This document shows, in pieces, positions 1 to 7,743 of a DNA stretch of 64,000 bases. The notes below the pieces were generated by a model, which had not been told where the DNA came from, ran no database searches, and saw only the letters and a list, made by a program, of their open reading frames with translations. The stretch's first letter is position 1. Every line of letters begins with the position of its first letter. The position numbers and the translations under genes were made by a program. Source of the DNA: Azospirillum sp. B21 (GTDB lineage: Bacteria > Pseudomonadota > Alphaproteobacteria > Azospirillales > Azospirillaceae); the NCBI RefSeq assembly GCF_008364825.1, contig NZ_VTTO01000016.1, forward strand, positions 1-64,000, written 5' to 3'.

Positions 1-280
1 GCAGCGCCAGGATCAGCACCGGCAGCGCCATGCCCTGGCGGATCAGCCCCAGCCCGAGGCGGCCGAAGAAGACCAGCGCGATGGAGGCGATCACCTCCTC
101 CGGCCGGGCTTCGATGCCGAGCCCGGTGGGGCGGTCGACCGTGCGCAAGCCCACCAGCGGCACGGTCAGCAGCAATGCCACGAAGGCGGCGAGGCCGGCG
201 TCCTTGATCGTGGCGGCCCAGTCGACGCCGCGGGCAGCGCCGCCCGCGGCGGACGAGACGGTGTTGGAGTGCATGGTCAT
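1..280 (-). CDS. livM: Branched-chain amino acid ABC permease LivM (5' part, cut by window edge)
   Basis: Only the first 93 codons are present; the rest lies beyond base 1. The reverse strand from an ATG at 280 gives a hydrophilic N-terminus (MTMHSNTVSSAAGG), then a first membrane segment (AAFVALLLTVPLVGL) and a loop with a second hydrophobic stretch, as in LivM-type inner-membrane permeases of the high-affinity branched-chain amino acid ABC family. It follows livH by 5 bases on the same strand, so the pair is an operon, and livG and livF would be expected further left. The family assignment rests on the position after livH and on the N-terminus. The substrate cannot be read from the sequence. 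Confidence 0.8.
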   Translation of the reverse strand, partial: MTMHSNTVSSAAGGAARGVDWAATIKDAGLAAFVALLLTVPLVGLRTVDRPTGLGIEARPEEVIASIALVFFGRLGLGLIRQGMALPVLILAL

Positions 281-285
281 GGCGC

Positions 286-1191
286 TTACACCTTCTCGAT
301 CTCGGGCCGGCCGAGCAGGCCGGTGGGCCGGAAGATCAGGACGAGGACGAGGATGGAGAAGGTTGCGACGTCCTTCCATTCGGAGCCGACATAGCCGGAC
401 CAGAAGGCCTCGATCAGGCCGATGACCACGCCGCCGAGCATGGCGCCGGGCAGCGAGCCGACCCCGCCGAGCACGGCGGCGGTGAAGCTTTTCACCCCGG
501 CCAGGAAGCCGATGTAGAAGTCGATGACGCCATAGATCAGCAGCACCATCATGCCGGCGACGGCGGCGAGGGCTGCGCCCATGACGAAGGTCAGCGAGAT
601 GACGCGGTCGACGTTGACGCCGAGCAGCCCGGCCATCTTCTTGTCCTGCTCGCAGGCGCGCTGGGCGCGTCCCAGCGAGGTGCGGTTGATCAGCATGGTG
701 AAGCCGACCATCAGGACCAGGGTGATGACGATGGTGGCGAGGCGCACGTAGCTGACGGAGACGGCGCCGTCCATCAGGGTGAGGTTGCCGGGCAGGATGG
801 GCTGCAGCGGCTTGGAGCGGGCGCCCTGGAGGAGCTGGATGTAGTTCTGCAGGAAGATCGACATGCCGATGGCGGAGATCAGCGGCGCCAGCCGGGGTGA
901 GGAGCGCAGGGGCCGGTAGGCGATGCGCTCGACCGTCCAGCCATAGACGCTGGTGAACAGCATGGAGGCGAGCAGCATGACCAGCAGGGCCAGAGGCACC
1001 CAGGTGATGCCGAGCGCGCCGATGGCCAGGAAGGTGATCAGCGCCACGAAGGAGCCGATCATGTAAATCTCGCCATGGGCGAAGTTGATCATCCCGATGA
1101 TGCCGTACACCATCGTGTAGCCGATCGCGATCAGGCCGTAAATCGCCCCAAGCGACAAGCCGTTGATCAATTGCTGTATGAAATAATCCAT
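286..1191 (-). CDS. livH: Branched-chain amino acid ABC permease LivH
   Basis: A 301-residue inner-membrane protein, the usual LivH length, with about eight hydrophobic segments and the LivH hallmark INFAHGEIYMIGSF near residues 40-55. It would form the translocation pore with LivM and be driven by LivG/LivF ATPases. The start ATG at 1191 (MDYFIQQLINGLSLG) is preferred over the in-frame GTG at 1209, because GGGAGAAG sits just upstream of the ATG at normal spacing. The stop is 5 bases before livM. A 757-base gene-free leader with strong hairpins lies upstream. No binding-protein gene is adjacent, so the cognate receptor is elsewhere. Confidence 0.9.
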   Translation of the reverse strand: MDYFIQQLINGLSLGAIYGLIAIGYTMVYGIIGMINFAHGEIYMIGSFVALITFLAIGALGITWVPLALLVMLLASMLFTSVYGWTVERIAYRPLRSSPRLAPLISAIGMSIFLQNYIQLLQGARSKPLQPILPGNLTLMDGAVSVSYVRLATIVITLVLMVGFTMLINRTSLGRAQRACEQDKKMAGLLGVNVDRVISLTFVMGAALAAVAGMMVLLIYGVIDFYIGFLAGVKSFTAAVLGGVGSLPGAMLGGVVIGLIEAFWSGYVGSEWKDVATFSILVLVLIFRPTGLLGRPEIEKV

Positions 1192-1252
1192 CAGGCGCTC
1201 TTCTCCCACTCTCCCAGATCACCGAATAGGCAGGCACTCAAAAAACTGGATT

Positions 1253-1351
1253 GAGCCGTGTGCGGCGGCGGAGTTCCGATCCGGATGAACGGGGGAGAAC
1301 ATCCAGGACCAAGGCAGGGGACGCTTGGAACCCCGCCGCCGCACCCGGTTC
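1253..1351. repeat. Imperfect 25-bp inverted repeat upstream of livH
   Basis: Arms at 1253-1277 and 1327-1351 pair with only a few mismatches. The inner 18 bases (1260-1277 with 1327-1344, including TGCGGCGGCGG) pair with a single mismatch. The 49-base loop contains GGGGGAGAACATCC. On the livH strand it would form a large stem about 60 bases before the start codon. Confidence 0.6.
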
Positions 1352-1354
1352 TTG

Positions 1355-1393
1355 CCGAAGCCCCGCCGGATGCGGGATCCGGCGGGGCTTCGG
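1355..1393. repeat. Perfect 17-bp hairpin with 5-base loop
   Basis: Arms CCGAAGCCCCGCCGGAT (1355-1371) and its exact reverse complement (1377-1393) enclose GCGGG. It lies 3 bases from the larger inverted repeat at 1253-1351. Neither strand has a T-run after the stem, so it is not a standard intrinsic terminator. It may be part of a structured livH leader. Confidence 0.65.
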
Positions 1394-1866
1394 TCAAAGG
1401 CGGTATGGGGGACCCGTGCGGGTCTGCATGTGGAGGGCCGGGATGGTCCGGCGGCCCGGAATCGGACCAACGGCCATCAGGACGAGCGGCGACGTCATCC
1501 GGACGCGCGACACTGTCGCGGGGGCGCGGTCCCGCACCCGGGCGGCATTCCGTCGTTCGGCCATGGTCAACAGCTCCCACTTGCGCGGCACGGCTTGCGG
1601 CCGTGGCGTCCCCACCGGCATGGCTGCCGGGCAAACCTGTTGTGAATCGGCCGGATCGGACGGAACGGCCGTCCGGCCCAGCCCAGTCGGCGAAAGGCGC
1701 CGAGCCTTACCCTGTTCTATTCTGTTCTTGGCCTCTCACCCCGGCACTTGGGTGCCGGTGGCGGATGCTGCCCTTTTTCTTGTCACAGACAGGTAAAGCA
1801 ACTTGATCCGTAGGCGCAACACTCTCTTTCCTGCGGCGGAAAAAAACAACATTCCTCGCGCTGTCG

Positions 1867-1920
1867 ATATCGATTTCAGAACGAAATTTCTGAAATCGAT
1901 ATTTTTGTCGAATTTCGTTC
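1867..1920. repeat. Overlapping, mutually exclusive inverted repeats downstream of ald
   Basis: The 15-bp arm ATATCGATTTCAGAA (1867-1881) pairs perfectly with 1888-1902 around a 6-base loop, and TTTTTT follows at 1902-1907 less one base on the plus strand. A second pair, GAACGAAATT (1879-1888) with 1911-1920, uses the loop of the first, so only one can form at a time. The DNA is markedly AT-rich. Probably an ald terminator region or a switchable structure. Confidence 0.6.
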
Positions 1921-1948
1921 AGTTCTTTGTCAACAGCTGTTCACATGT

Positions 1949-3085
1949 TCAGCCGACCAGCCCGCGGGGGTCGGTGAAGGGCTGACCCAGGGCGTCGGCG
2001 ACCGCCGCGTAGGTCAAGTGACCGGCATGGACGTTCAGTCCCTCCAGCAGGTGAGGATCCTCGGCAAGCGCCCGCTTCCACCCCTTGCCGGCGAGCGCCT
2101 GGACGAAGGGCAGGGTGGCGTGGTTCAGCGCCTCGGTGCTGGTGCGGGCGACCGCACCCGGCATGTTGGCGACGCAGTAATGGACGACCCCGTCCACCAC
2201 ATAGGTCGGGTCGGAATGGGTGGTGGCGTGGCTGGTCTCGAAGCAGCCGCCCTGGTCGATGGCGACGTCCACCAGAACCGAACCGCGGCGCATACCGGCC
2301 AACTGGTCGCGGCGGACCAGCTTCGGCGCCGCCGCCCCCGGCACCAGCACGGCGCCGATCACCAGATCGCTGTCGGCGACCAAGCGGTCGAGCGTGTCGG
2401 CCGAGGCATAGACGGTCTTCAGCCGCGGCCCGAACAGGTCGTCGAGCTGGGCCAGCCGGGGCATGGAACGGTCGGCGATGGTCACGTCGGCGCCCAGACC
2501 CATCGCCATGCGGGCGGCATTGGCGCCGACCACGCCGCCGCCGATGACCAGCACCTTGCCGGGCAGAACGCCGGGCACGCCGCCCAGCAGGATGCCGGAG
2601 CCGCCGTTGCTTTTCTGCAATGCTACGGCGCCGACCTGGATCGCCATGCGGCCGGCGATCTCCGACATCGGCGCCAGCAGCGGCAAGCGGCCGGCGCGGT
2701 CGGTGACGGTCTCGTAGGCGATGGCGGTGCAGCCGCTTTCCATCAGCAGCCGGGCCTGTTCCGGATCGGGGGCGAGGTGCAGGTAGGTGAACAGCACCTG
2801 ATCCGGTCGCAGCCTGCGACATTCCGCCGGCTGCGGTTCCTTCACCTTCACGATAAGGTCGGCCTTCGCGAACACCTCTTCGGCGGACCCGGCGATCTCG
2901 GCCCCCGCTGCGCGGTAGGCCTCGTCGGAAAAGCCGATCTCGGCGCCGGCGCCGCTCTGCACCAGCAGGGCATGGCCGTCCGCCGCCAGTTCGCGGACCG
3001 ATGCCGGCGTCAGCCCGACACGGTACTCGTGGTTCTTGATTTCCTTGGGCACGCCGATGCGCGTGACCATGCAAGAAGTGACCAT
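1949..3085 (-). CDS. ald: Alanine dehydrogenase
   Basis: Catalyses reversible NAD-dependent oxidative deamination of L-alanine to pyruvate and ammonium in the cytoplasm. The 378-residue product begins MVTSCMVTRIGVPKEIKNHE, and the IGVPKEIKNHEYRVGLTP block is the family N-terminal signature. VLVIGGGVVGANAARMAMGL is the Rossmann NAD-binding loop, and the conserved C-terminal half (VDVAIDQGGC, ATTHSDPTY) is complete. The ATG at 3085 was chosen because GGGGAGA lies 6 bases upstream; the inner ATG at 3070 has no such site. The gene is divergent from an Lrp/AsnC regulator 191 bases away, the usual AldR-ald arrangement, so alanine-responsive control is likely but inferred. An AT-rich set of inverted repeats lies just past the stop. 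Confidence 0.96.
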   Translation of the reverse strand: MVTSCMVTRIGVPKEIKNHEYRVGLTPASVRELAADGHALLVQSGAGAEIGFSDEAYRAAGAEIAGSAEEVFAKADLIVKVKEPQPAECRRLRPDQVLFTYLHLAPDPEQARLLMESGCTAIAYETVTDRAGRLPLLAPMSEIAGRMAIQVGAVALQKSNGGSGILLGGVPGVLPGKVLVIGGGVVGANAARMAMGLGADVTIADRSMPRLAQLDDLFGPRLKTVYASADTLDRLVADSDLVIGAVLVPGAAAPKLVRRDQLAGMRRGSVLVDVAIDQGGCFETSHATTHSDPTYVVDGVVHYCVANMPGAVARTSTEALNHATLPFVQALAGKGWKRALAEDPHLLEGLNVHAGHLTYAAVADALGQPFTDPRGLVG

Positions 3086-3201
3086 GAGAGTTCTCCCCGA
3101 TGCGAACCCCCGTCGAACCCGATCTGGTGTCACTGGAAACCATCGGTCAGGCGGATTGTCTCGGATAGGCCACTATACGTCCGTCCGATCGGGTGAATCT
3201 C

Positions 3202-3258
3202 TGCAAAGCCTTGCATGAATCCCCCATAGTGTGGTGGAGCTTTCGCAGAATCCTCCAC
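3202..3258. promoter_or_regulatory. Possible Lrp/AldR operator region between ald and its regulator
   Basis: TGCAA-AGCC-TTGCA (3202-3215) is a perfect 5-bp-arm palindrome. GTGGAG (3234-3239) and CTCCAC (3253-3258) form a second inverted pair that ends 18 bases before the regulator start. Lrp-family dimers bind such short palindromes in divergent promoters. This is inference from position only. Confidence 0.35.
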
Positions 3259-3276
3259 GTCTTCGAATAAAGTTGC

Positions 3277-3756
3277 ATGCACGCCCTGGACGCCCTGGAC
3301 CACAAGATCCTGCGCCTTCTCCGCAAGGATGGCCGGATGAGCAACGCCAAGCTGGCGGCGGAGGTCGGGCTTTCGCCATCGGCCTGCCTGCGCCGCCTGC
3401 ACATGCTGGAGCATTCCGGCGTGATCCGCGGCTATACCGCCATCATCGAGACGGCGGACGAGGAGCGGTCAGTCACCGTCATCGTCCAGATCACGCTGGA
3501 ACGTCAGACCGAGGAGTATCTGCGCCGCTTCGACACCGCGGTGCGCCGCTGTCCGGAGGTGCGGGAGTGCTACCTGCTGTCGGGCAGTTCGGATTATCTG
3601 CTGCGGGTGGTGGCGCAGGACCCGGCCGACTATGACCGCATCTACAAGGACTCGCTGTCGCGCCTGCCCGGCGTCCAGCGCATCCAGTCCAGTTTCGCCA
3701 TCCGCAGCGTGGTGCGCCCCGGCAGCCTGCCGGCGCTGGAGGAACAGGCGGACTGA
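3277..3756 (+). CDS. Lrp/AsnC-family transcriptional regulator (AldR-like)
   Basis: 159 residues, the usual Lrp/AsnC size. The N-terminal helix-turn-helix begins LDHKILRLLRKDGRMSNAKLAAEVGLSPSACLRRLHMLE (residues 6-45). The C-terminal RAM effector-binding domain follows, with the family motif YLLSGSSDYLLRVV near residues 92-105. It is divergent from alanine dehydrogenase, which suggests it senses alanine or a related amino acid and controls ald and itself. The start ATG at 3277 has only a weak upstream site, but the next in-frame ATG would remove the DNA-binding helices. Confidence 0.9.
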   Translation: MHALDALDHKILRLLRKDGRMSNAKLAAEVGLSPSACLRRLHMLEHSGVIRGYTAIIETADEERSVTVIVQITLERQTEEYLRRFDTAVRRCPEVRECYLLSGSSDYLLRVVAQDPADYDRIYKDSLSRLPGVQRIQSSFAIRSVVRPGSLPALEEQAD

Positions 3757-4169
3757 CCGTTGCGGGAACGTCTTCCTCTTGCCCAAGGGCGCGCGTTCGC
3801 TCCGGAAGGGCTTGCTTCAGGGAGTGGGAGGGGCCGCGTGCCCCCGTCGTGATCGGGTAATCCTTGAATTCCGGAGCGAACCTGTCCAAGCTTGGGGAAC
3901 CATGACACTGCCGCCCCGCCAAATCCGTAACCTCCTGCGTGCAGGCCGCGTTCACGCAGGCTCGCCCGCCCCGGATCTGGTCGCCTGAGGCAAGGCTCCC
4001 GGACCGTCCGGGGCCAACATAGTCTCCGAATCCAAGAGATCCGCTCGAACCGCATCCATGCGGCCGCGGGGTTATCACGTGCAACCGCTGCATGACCGAT
4101 GAGGCGTCCACCGGGGGGCGCCGCCTGGCGGTCGCTTGCGCATGCCGAGAAAAGCAAAGGAAGACTTTG
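3757..4169. other. Gene-free interval between the Lrp regulator and rnk
   Basis: About 410 bases with no convincing gene. A 28-codon frame at 3902-3988 has GGGGAACC just before its ATG, but it has no recognisable protein and coincides with a hairpin (CCTGCGTG paired with CACGCAGG, around 3937-3961). It is left unannotated as a gene. The rnk promoter is presumably in the second half. Confidence 0.5.
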
Positions 4170-4592
4170 ATGCGTCCCGCAGACCAGTTTCCGCCCATCG
4201 TGCTGACCGCCACCGACCATGACCGCCTCTCGGCTCTGGTAGAGGCCGTTTCCGAGAGGTTGCCCGATGTATACGAGTACCTCACGGTCGAACTGGAGCG
4301 CGCGGCGGTGATCGATGCCAGCGAACTCGTGACGCCGGTGGTCACGATGGGCGCACGCGTGGCGTTCCGGGACGAGGTAACCGGGCAGGAGCGGACTGTC
4401 ACCCTGGTTTATCCGCGTGATGCTGACCTCGCGACCGGTCGGGTGTCGGTGCTGACTCCCATTGGCGCGGCCCTCATTGGCGTCGCGGAAGGACAGTCGA
4501 TCACATGGTACACGCGCGAGGGCGAGGCGAAGACCCTGACCGTTTTGGCCGTCGAGCCTCCCATTGCGGACGGGGGCGCCGTCGCCGCATGA
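4170..4592 (+). CDS. rnk: Nucleoside diphosphate kinase regulator (Rnk, GreA/GreB-like)
   Basis: 140 residues. The family fold is an N-terminal helical segment (DHDRLSALVEAVSERLPDVYEYLTVELERA) followed by a GreA/GreB C-terminal domain (TMGARVAFRDE, TVTLVYPRDAD, GRVSVLTPIGAALIGVAEGQ). Rnk proteins bind RNA polymerase without the Gre coiled coil and affect nucleoside diphosphate kinase levels. The ATG at 4170 is chosen because AAAGGAAG lies 7 bases upstream and the protein then starts at the usual family position; an earlier in-frame ATG at 4092 would add 26 unlikely residues. It stands alone between unrelated genes. Confidence 0.88.
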   Translation: MRPADQFPPIVLTATDHDRLSALVEAVSERLPDVYEYLTVELERAAVIDASELVTPVVTMGARVAFRDEVTGQERTVTLVYPRDADLATGRVSVLTPIGAALIGVAEGQSITWYTREGEAKTLTVLAVEPPIADGGAVAA

Positions 4593-4711
4593 TCCGCGGT
4601 CGGGAGAGCGACTGCACGCCCATCCTCCAGCCTCGCGACGTTGCTCCCGTTCGTGCCGTCTGATGGGAAATACAGCCATGTGTCAAGGCCGCTGATCTTT
4701 CATGCCACCTC

Positions 4712-5932
4712 TCACCCGAACAGATCGAGTTCCGGATCCGGTGCGGTTTCCGGGTGGGTCAGGTCGGTGCAGCCGATGCCGATCAGGCGGAAGGCGCGGC
4801 CGTCCACCTCGCGTTCCAGGAGCGCGACGCCGGCGGCCAGGATCGCGTCGGCTGAGCGGGTCGGCTCCACCCGGCGGGAGCGGGTCAGCTGCTGGAAATC
4901 CTTGGTCTTCAGCTTCAGCACCACGCTGCGGCCCAGCAGCCCTTCGCGTTCCAGCCGGCGGGCGACCTTGTCGGCCAGAGGGCGAAGCTCCTGCGCCAGG
5001 GCGGGTAGGGTGGTGACGTCCCAGTCGAAGGTTTCCTCCGACGAGATGCTCTTGCTTGGCGACTCAGGGGTCACCCGGCGGGAATCCTCGCCGCGGGAGT
5101 AGCTGTACAGCACCCGGCCCATGGCGCCGTAGCGCTTGACCAGCCAATGTTCGTCCTTGTCCTGCAGGTCGCCGACGCGGGTGATGCCGTCGGCGAACAG
5201 CTTGCGCTCCAGCGCCGGGCCGACGCCCCACAGTATGGTGACCCGCTTGGGCGCCAGGAAGCCCGCCGCCTCCGCCCGGCCGAGAGCGGAAAAGCCGCGC
5301 GGCTTGTCGAGGTCCGATGCGATCTTCGCCAGCAGCTTGTTGTAGCTGAGGCCGATGGAGGCGGTGATGCGCAGCTCCTGCTCGAAGCGGCGGACGATCT
5401 CCACCAGCGCCTGGGCCGGGCTGATGCTGAGACGGTCCTCGACGCCGGTGAGGTCGAGATAGGCCTCGTCGATGCTGATCGGCTCCACCAGGGGGGTGAA
5501 GGCCTCCATGATCGCGCGGGCCTGATGGCCGACCTCTTTGTATTTGGCGATGTTGGGACGGATGATGGTGGCATCGGGGCAGCGGTCCAGCGCCTCGCGG
5601 ATCGTCATGGCGGAGCGGACGCCCGACATTCGCGCGACATAGCAGCAGGCGGCGACCACCCCGCGATGGTCATCGCCGCCGACGATCACCGGCCGGCTCG
5701 CCAGTTCCGGCCGGTCGCGCTTCTCCACCGTGGCATAGAAGCTGTCGCAGTCGATGTGGCCGATGGACAGGCTGTGCAGTTCCGCATGGCGGAACAGCCG
5801 CCGGCTGCCGCATTTCGGGCAGCGCGTGACCTCGCCCTGGCCTGCGCTTGATGGGGCGGCGGCGCAGTCGCGGCAGACGCAGTGCCGGGCATTGTGCGGT
5901 TCGCCGCCGGTCGGTTCGGTTGGGGCGATCAT
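4712..5932 (-). CDS. dinB: DNA polymerase IV (Y-family, DinB) with N-terminal zinc finger
   Basis: Error-prone translesion polymerase. With the start at 5932 the protein has 406 residues. A CxxC...CxxC zinc ribbon (C20, C23, C38, C41) precedes the catalytic domain, an arrangement common in alphaproteobacterial DinB. Catalytic acidic residues are visible in HIDCDSFYATVE (D61) and SIDEAYLDL (D155, E156). The helix-hairpin-helix segment (VTILWGVGPALERKLFADGI) and little-finger domain follow. The start is uncertain: an in-frame ATG at 6001 would add 23 alanine/serine-rich residues, and neither site has a clear ribosome-binding site. I saw no alphaproteobacterial LexA box (GTTC-N7-GTTC) immediately upstream. 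Confidence 0.93.
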   Translation of the reverse strand: MIAPTEPTGGEPHNARHCVCRDCAAAPSSAGQGEVTRCPKCGSRRLFRHAELHSLSIGHIDCDSFYATVEKRDRPELASRPVIVGGDDHRGVVAACCYVARMSGVRSAMTIREALDRCPDATIIRPNIAKYKEVGHQARAIMEAFTPLVEPISIDEAYLDLTGVEDRLSISPAQALVEIVRRFEQELRITASIGLSYNKLLAKIASDLDKPRGFSALGRAEAAGFLAPKRVTILWGVGPALERKLFADGITRVGDLQDKDEHWLVKRYGAMGRVLYSYSRGEDSRRVTPESPSKSISSEETFDWDVTTLPALAQELRPLADKVARRLEREGLLGRSVVLKLKTKDFQQLTRSRRVEPTRSADAILAAGVALLEREVDGRAFRLIGIGCTDLTHPETAPDPELDLFG

Positions 5933-6112
5933 TGCTGGCCCGTGGCTTTCATTCCGGCTTTCGGAGAAGCCACAGTAGCAACTCGCGGCGGCGGCGGCCA
6001 TAGGACGAGCACATAAGGAGAACGTGCTCCGCGGTCTCTATCGGCGAGCTAGAGGGCCGAGTGCGATCACACCACCAAGCCGGAAAGAGAAGCGGCCATC
6101 CGCCCATCTCCT

Positions 6113-6140
6113 ATGACATGCACTCGGCATCGGCTATAAT
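6113..6140 (+). promoter_or_regulatory. Near-consensus sigma70 promoter for the FkbM-like gene
   Basis: ATGACA (6113-6118, five of six matches to TTGACA) and a perfect TATAAT (6135-6140) are 16 bases apart. Transcription would start near 6147, just ahead of a GGGAGA site and GTG start at 6169. A consensus-like TATAAT is rare in this high-GC DNA. Confidence 0.6.
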
Positions 6141-6168
6141 TTTCCGGTTACCCTTTGGGAGATCTGTA

Positions 6169-7008
6169 GTGCGCGCAAAATCTCAGGTCACAGCTTTGTT
6201 GGGGAAAATCTATAATAGAGTTTTGGTCGTTAGAAAAGAGAGCGAGACAGATCCGAAGAAAATTTCTGAGCTTCTGGATCTGCTGGTCCAATACAAGCAC
6301 TTTGCGCTCTTCGCACAGCTTTTTGACAATAGCCCCATGACCGTGAAGAGTGGAATTTTCGAAGGGCTTTTGTACGATCCTCCTATATTCGAAGGCAGCC
6401 TGTTCCCCCGCCTGCTGGGGACATACGAAGCGAATCTGCAACCGCATATCGTTGGGCTGGGCGATCGCGGCTATGGGGTTGTTCTCAATATCGGCTGCGC
6501 CGAAGGCTACTACGCGGCAGGACTAGGGCGCATGTTTCCCGATGCGGTTGTGCATGCCTATGAAATTCAGGCGCATCTGCGTGAGGCATGTGCCGTCATC
6601 GCTGCGGACAACGGATTGGCATCCCGGATCCGCCTGGGAGCGGAATTCGTTCCGGGACAGTCGGAGGTCCCGGTGGAAAAGAAGGTCCTGCTGTTTTGCG
6701 ACATCGAGGGCGGCGAGTTCACCCTGCTGAACCTCGACAGCTTCCCGCAACTTGCCGACCTGGACATGGTCGTCGAGGTGCATCCGAGCGGCGACCGCAG
6801 CCTGGACGGATTCATGAGCCGGTTCCATGCAACCCATGACATCGAAATCGTCGATCTCAGCCGGCGTGTCGTCGCGGCTCCGCCGATCATCAGAGGAATC
6901 GGGGATTTCAACCAGCTCCTGTCGATCTGCGAATTCCGTGGGTCGGAGACGCCATGGGTCATTCTGAGGTCGAAAACCCTGGGTGGCGGGCAAAGGACCA
7001 TCAGCTGA
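6169..7008 (+). CDS. FkbM-like SAM-dependent methyltransferase, probably acquired
   Basis: 279 residues with a Rossmann-type SAM-binding motif I, VLNIGCAEGYYAAGLGRMFP (about residues 105-124), a following acidic strand (VHAYEIQ), and FCDIEGGEF, which resembles the D-x-E-G motif of FkbM methyltransferases. The substrate is unknown; relatives act on sugars or polyketides. The GTG at 6169 is chosen over upstream in-frame ATGs (6061, 6118) because GGGAGA sits 7 bases before it and the promoter at 6113-6140 would start transcription inside the longer forms. The first 300 bases are visibly AT-richer than the neighbours, with many A/T-ending codons (for example KIYNRVLVVRKESETDPKKI), a sign of horizontal transfer. 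No partner genes are adjacent. Confidence 0.75.
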   Translation: MRAKSQVTALLGKIYNRVLVVRKESETDPKKISELLDLLVQYKHFALFAQLFDNSPMTVKSGIFEGLLYDPPIFEGSLFPRLLGTYEANLQPHIVGLGDRGYGVVLNIGCAEGYYAAGLGRMFPDAVVHAYEIQAHLREACAVIAADNGLASRIRLGAEFVPGQSEVPVEKKVLLFCDIEGGEFTLLNLDSFPQLADLDMVVEVHPSGDRSLDGFMSRFHATHDIEIVDLSRRVVAAPPIIRGIGDFNQLLSICEFRGSETPWVILRSKTLGGGQRTIS

Positions 7009-7017
7009 CACCGTCTT

Positions 7018-7689
7018 CTACCGCAGCACATCCCCGCCCACCGCCAGCCGGCCGGCGACCACGGCGGCCTGGGTGCGGCTGACCACGTTCAGCTTGCGCA
7101 GGATGCTGGAGACGTGGACCTTCACCGTCTGCTCCGATACGTTCAGCTCGCCGGCGATCTGCTTGTTCAGCTTGCCGTCGACGATCATGGTCAGGATGCG
7201 CAGCTGCTGCGGCGACAGCGAGGCGAAGCGGCGGGCGGCATCGGCCTCGTCGGCTTCGGATGAGGCGGCGGACAGCGGCGGCGCCCAGGTCTCGCCGGAC
7301 AGGATGGCGCGGATGGCGTCGGCCATCGCCGGCATCGACAGCGATTTGGGAATGTAGCCCGAGGCGCCATAGGCCAGCGCCCGGCGGATGGTGTCGGAGT
7401 CCTGAAGCGCCGACAGGATGGCGACCGGCACGGTCGGGTGGTGGGCTAGCATCATGAACAGGCCTGCGAAGCCGTGGGTGCCGGGCATGTTGAGGTCGAG
7501 CAGCACGAGGTCGATGTCGGCCGGCCGCCGCCCCACCGCGGTCATCACCGAGTCGAGGTCCGGGCATTCGATCACCCGCACCTCCGGCATCGCCTTGCCC
7601 AGCGCGTCGCGCAGCGCCGCCTGCACCAGCGGGTGGTCGTCGCCGATGACGATGGTCGTTCCTTCTCCCGTTGCGCTGTCCTCGCCCAT
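7018..7689 (-). CDS. Response regulator, receiver plus LuxR-type DNA-binding domain
   Basis: 223 residues from the ATG at 7689; an ATG at 7710 would add seven residues. The receiver domain has the acidic pair (IVIGDDHPLVQ), the phospho-acceptor Asp in VLLDLNMPGTHGF and the conserved Lys in SGYIPKSLS. A NarL/FixJ-type helix-turn-helix follows (SPQQLRILTMIVDGKLNKQIAGELNVSEQTVKVHVSSILRKL). GGGGGGAG before the 7689 ATG supports that start. Its start lies 54 bases beyond the end of the symporter-kinase gene on the same strand, so the two are almost certainly a signalling pair. The phosphorylated form would act as a transcription factor; targets are unknown. Confidence 0.92.
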   Translation of the reverse strand: MGEDSATGEGTTIVIGDDHPLVQAALRDALGKAMPEVRVIECPDLDSVMTAVGRRPADIDLVLLDLNMPGTHGFAGLFMMLAHHPTVPVAILSALQDSDTIRRALAYGASGYIPKSLSMPAMADAIRAILSGETWAPPLSAASSEADEADAARRFASLSPQQLRILTMIVDGKLNKQIAGELNVSEQTVKVHVSSILRKLNVVSRTQAAVVAGRLAVGGDVLR

Positions 7690-7743
7690 GGCTTCCGCAC
7701 TCCCCCCCATTCGCGGCCGTCCGGCTTTTGTCCGGTTCCGGCC

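Larger units (their letters stand above)
1192..1948. other. Gene-free leader between livH and ald
   Basis: This is the longest stretch without a credible gene. The open frames here have no recognisable protein and no supporting ribosome-binding sites. It holds two adjacent large inverted repeats (1253-1351 and 1355-1393), smaller palindromes at 1657-1675 and 1741-1758, and a sharply AT-rich tail (about 1835-1948) with overlapping inverted repeats. The livH promoter and 5' leader must be here. I recognise no known riboswitch. Confidence 0.7.

Noticed and set aside
3902..3988. 28-codon frame with a ribosome-binding-like GGGGAACC
   Set aside because: Too short, no family, and overlaps a hairpin; not enough to call a gene.
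5933..6060. LexA box for dinB
   Set aside because: Single GAAC and GTTC tetramers occur, but not the GTTC-N7-GTTC spacing of alphaproteobacterial LexA sites.
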